Source: an uncultured Flavobacteriales bacterium
GTDB lineage: Bacteria; Bacteroidota; Bacteroidia; Flavobacteriales_D; Crocinitomicaceae
DNA length: 58,707 nt
Assembly (NCBI GenBank): GCA_903935095.1
Contig: CAIZQH010000010.1
Coordinates: 1 to 58,707, forward strand
Reading direction: 5' to 3'
Below are positions 57,398-58,707 of this stretch, piece by piece. The notes beneath the pieces are model-generated. The model was not told the origin of the DNA, did not search any database, and saw nothing but the letters and a program-made list of their open reading frames with translations. Within the stretch, counting starts at the first letter, position 1. The number at the start of each line of letters is the position of its first letter. Made by a program: the position numbers and the translations under genes.

Positions 57398-58285
57398 ATG
57401 AAGGCATTGATCGATTTAGGAACCAATACATTTAACCTGATGATTGCTGACATCGACGCAGCCGGCTTGATTCATGTCATTCACAGTGAAAAGGAAGGAG
57501 TGGCGTTAGGAATGGGAGGCATTCACGAAAAACGGCTAACTGACGATGCGATTGATCGTGCCGTTGCCTGTTTGTTGCGCTACAAGAAACAATGTGAACT
57601 TTACGGTGTTTCTATCATTCGTGCCATTGGAACTTCCGCCATTCGCGATGCGCAAAACCGTTCGGACCTAATCGAACGTGTATTAAGAGAAACAGGAATT
57701 CACATTGAAGTGATCAGCGGCCTGGAAGAAGCACAATTAATATACAAAGGTGTTCATCAGACAATGAGCTTTGGTGAATCTGCATTAATCATGGATATTG
57801 GAGGAGGAAGTACCGAGTTTATTCTCGCAAACGACACCGGTCTTTTAGCCATGGAATCCTTTAACATTGGTGTTTCTCGCATTTACCAACAGTTCACCTT
57901 TTCGGATCCAATGAGTTCAGCGGACATTCTCGCGCTGGAATCCTATTTAGAAGAAGCCTGCGGGAACTATTTACGTCAATTGAGCACTACTAAGCTCATT
58001 GGTGCATCCGGAAGTTATGAAACATTTTTTGAGTTGATGCACGAAAGACCATTCCACGATAAGGGCAGGGCAGTAGAAGTTGATTTTGCTCATTTTGAAA
58101 AGATGTTGGAGCAAATCATTTCTTCTAGTCAAGCCGAACGAGACCAAAATCCACACATTATCGCGATTCGCAAGCGGATGGCGCCAATTGCTGCCATTAA
58201 AACACGCTGGGTCCTTCGTCAGTTAGCAATTTCACATATTTTCATTTCACCATATTCATTGAAGGAAGGTGCGATGATTTCGTGA
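57398..58285 (+). CDS. Ppx/GppA-family phosphatase
   Basis: The actin-like fold of exopolyphosphatase/guanosine pentaphosphatase: LIDLGTNTFNLMIADI at the start, IRAIGTSAIRDAQNR, GLEEAQLIYKGV and IMDIGGGSTEFIL. At 295 residues it is the short, single-module form. I start at 57398, since upstream in-frame codons lie inside the permease gene. It could hydrolyse polyphosphate or pppGpp; sequence alone does not decide. Confidence 0.92.
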   Translation: MKALIDLGTNTFNLMIADIDAAGLIHVIHSEKEGVALGMGGIHEKRLTDDAIDRAVACLLRYKKQCELYGVSIIRAIGTSAIRDAQNRSDLIERVLRETGIHIEVISGLEEAQLIYKGVHQTMSFGESALIMDIGGGSTEFILANDTGLLAMESFNIGVSRIYQQFTFSDPMSSADILALESYLEEACGNYLRQLSTTKLIGASGSYETFFELMHERPFHDKGRAVEVDFAHFEKMLEQIISSSQAERDQNPHIIAIRKRMAPIAAIKTRWVLRQLAISHIFISPYSLKEGAMIS

Positions 58286-58309
58286 ATTTCCCATTATTAA
58301 CTTTTCCCA

Positions 58310-58340
58310 TTGACAATACAAAAAATCGAATGTATCTTTG
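58310..58340 (+). promoter_or_regulatory. Promoter of tRNA-Arg
   Basis: TTG (58310-58312) and TATCTTTG (58333-58340), 20 bases apart, lie about 38 bases before the tRNA. The -7 box is identical to that of grpE. Confidence 0.6.
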
Positions 58341-58378
58341 TCGGAAGTTGATGGTATTTCTTTAGTACGATCACATCA

Positions 58379-58452
58379 GGCTCCGTGGCGCAACTGTATA
58401 GCGCACTGGATTTCGGCTCCAGCGGTTGCAGGTTAGAATCCTGCCGGGGTCA
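58379..58452 (+). tRNA. tRNA-Arg (anticodon TCG)
   Basis: A full cloverleaf of 74 bases without encoded CCA. Acceptor GGCTCCG / CGGGGTC (two G-T pairs), D stem GCGC/GCGC, anticodon stem CTGGA/TCCAG with loop TTTCGGC (anticodon TCG, reading CGA), T stem GCAGG/CCTGC, discriminator A. Two invariant positions are changed: D loop G19 is T (ACTGTATA) and T-loop C56 is A (TTAGAAT). They are the two partners of the same tertiary pair, so G19-C56 becomes U19-A56. Confidence 0.93.
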
Positions 58453-58458
58453 CAAGCA

Positions 58459-58488
58459 AAAACCCAGCACGTAGTGCCGGGTTTTTTG
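58459..58488 (+). terminator. Rho-independent terminator after tRNA-Arg
   Basis: The stem AACCC-A-GCAC / GTGC-C-GGGTT with a 3-base loop (58461-58482) is followed by a T-run. One A-C mismatch lies in the stem. Confidence 0.85.
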
Positions 58489-58498
58489 TTTTTAACGC

Positions 58499-58707
58499 GT
58501 TCAAAATTTATTTTGATAAGCGTTTAAAAACAAAAAACCCGAAAATTGCGCAGCAATTTTGGGTTTTAGCTTGCTATGAACAAATCCATGGGAAAACGCT
58601 GTAGCGTAATCCCATCGTCGTTCAAAATTCATTTTGATAAGCGTTTAAAAACAAAAATCTCGAAAATTGCGCAGCAATTTTGGGTTTTAGCTTGCTAGAA
58701 ACAATTC
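58499..58707. repeat. 121-bp tandem repeat with hairpins, running off the window
   Basis: Two copies of an 84-bp block start at 58499 and 58620 (GTTCAAAATT, TTTTGATAAGCGTTTAAAAA, TAGCTTGCTA). Each contains the perfect inverted repeat AAAATTGC-GCA-GCAATTTT. The spacer between the copies holds a second nested hairpin, ATGGGA-AA-ACGCT-GT-AGCGT-AA-TCCCAT (58588-58615). No ORF is present. Whether more copies follow cannot be seen. Confidence 0.85.

Noticed and set aside
58499..58707. CRISPR array
   Set aside because: Only two 84-bp blocks with a 37-bp spacer are visible, the repeats are too long and imperfect, and no cas genes are present.

Overview
The window reads as chromosomal DNA of a Bacteroidota bacterium, most likely a flavobacterium of the Crocinitomicaceae/Fluviicola kind. 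This rests on type IX secretion (T9SS) sorting domains (type A and type B), a PorP/SprF outer-membrane protein, promoters of the TTG...TAnnTTTG type, almost no Shine-Dalgarno sequences, AT-rich coding DNA and lineage-typical genes (DUF1599, DUF3822, a MauE/thioredoxin fusion, an asymmetric YbiT-like ABC-F protein, a dihydroorotase-like protein without metal ligands, a DnaJ with half a zinc domain). The genus is inference.

Positions 1-12.7 kb are accessory. Three near-identical short peptides (one cut by the window edge, two complete at 58 codons) share a C-terminus of about 36 residues ending in FNPLKFFK or a close variant. Interleaved or next to them are an S26-type peptidase with a Ser/His dyad and, convergently, a tightly overlapping operon PqqD-like protein -> HPr-kinase-like protein -> family-5 nucleotidyltransferase. 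A fourth peptide with the same N-terminal pattern but another C-terminus follows the operon. Together they look like a ribosomally made, modified peptide (RiPP-like) system with no obvious ring-forming enzyme in the window. A TPR/LuxR-type regulator and a 2068-residue T9SS-exported autotransporter-repeat adhesin lie inside the same region, which is littered with a GC-rich dispersed repeat. One copy of that repeat is inserted in frame in the kinase gene.

Positions 12.8-16.1 kb carry a FISUMP-type exported protein and a PorP/SprF gene paired with its type B-sorted cargo. Positions 16.1-31.7 kb are housekeeping plus envelope genes: folP, divergent from DUF1599, MauE/thioredoxin, tpiA and prmA; a 1531-residue secreted protein of unknown function; plsY; a 1755-residue PorE-like TPR/PD40/coiled-coil/SPOR protein with in-frame tandem repeats; clpS; and a rhomboid protease. 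Positions 31.7-34.8 kb hold a leftward operon DUF3822-rsmD-coaD-thioredoxin-like. From 34.9 to 47.4 kb come a RecD-like helicase, an M61 peptidase, ABC-F, a small methyltransferase, the dihydroorotase-like protein, a BatA/VWA protein, a TPR protein and gyrA. From 47.6 kb to the end: clpC, a helical-repeat protein, a nitroreductase, a TraB/GumN protein, grpE-dnaJ-CPBP protease, an ABC-2 exporter, a Ppx/GppA phosphatase and tRNA-Arg(TCG), whose usual G19-C56 contact appears replaced by U19-A56. The window ends in a 121-bp tandem repeat that runs off the edge.

All function calls come from reading motifs by eye; no searches were run.
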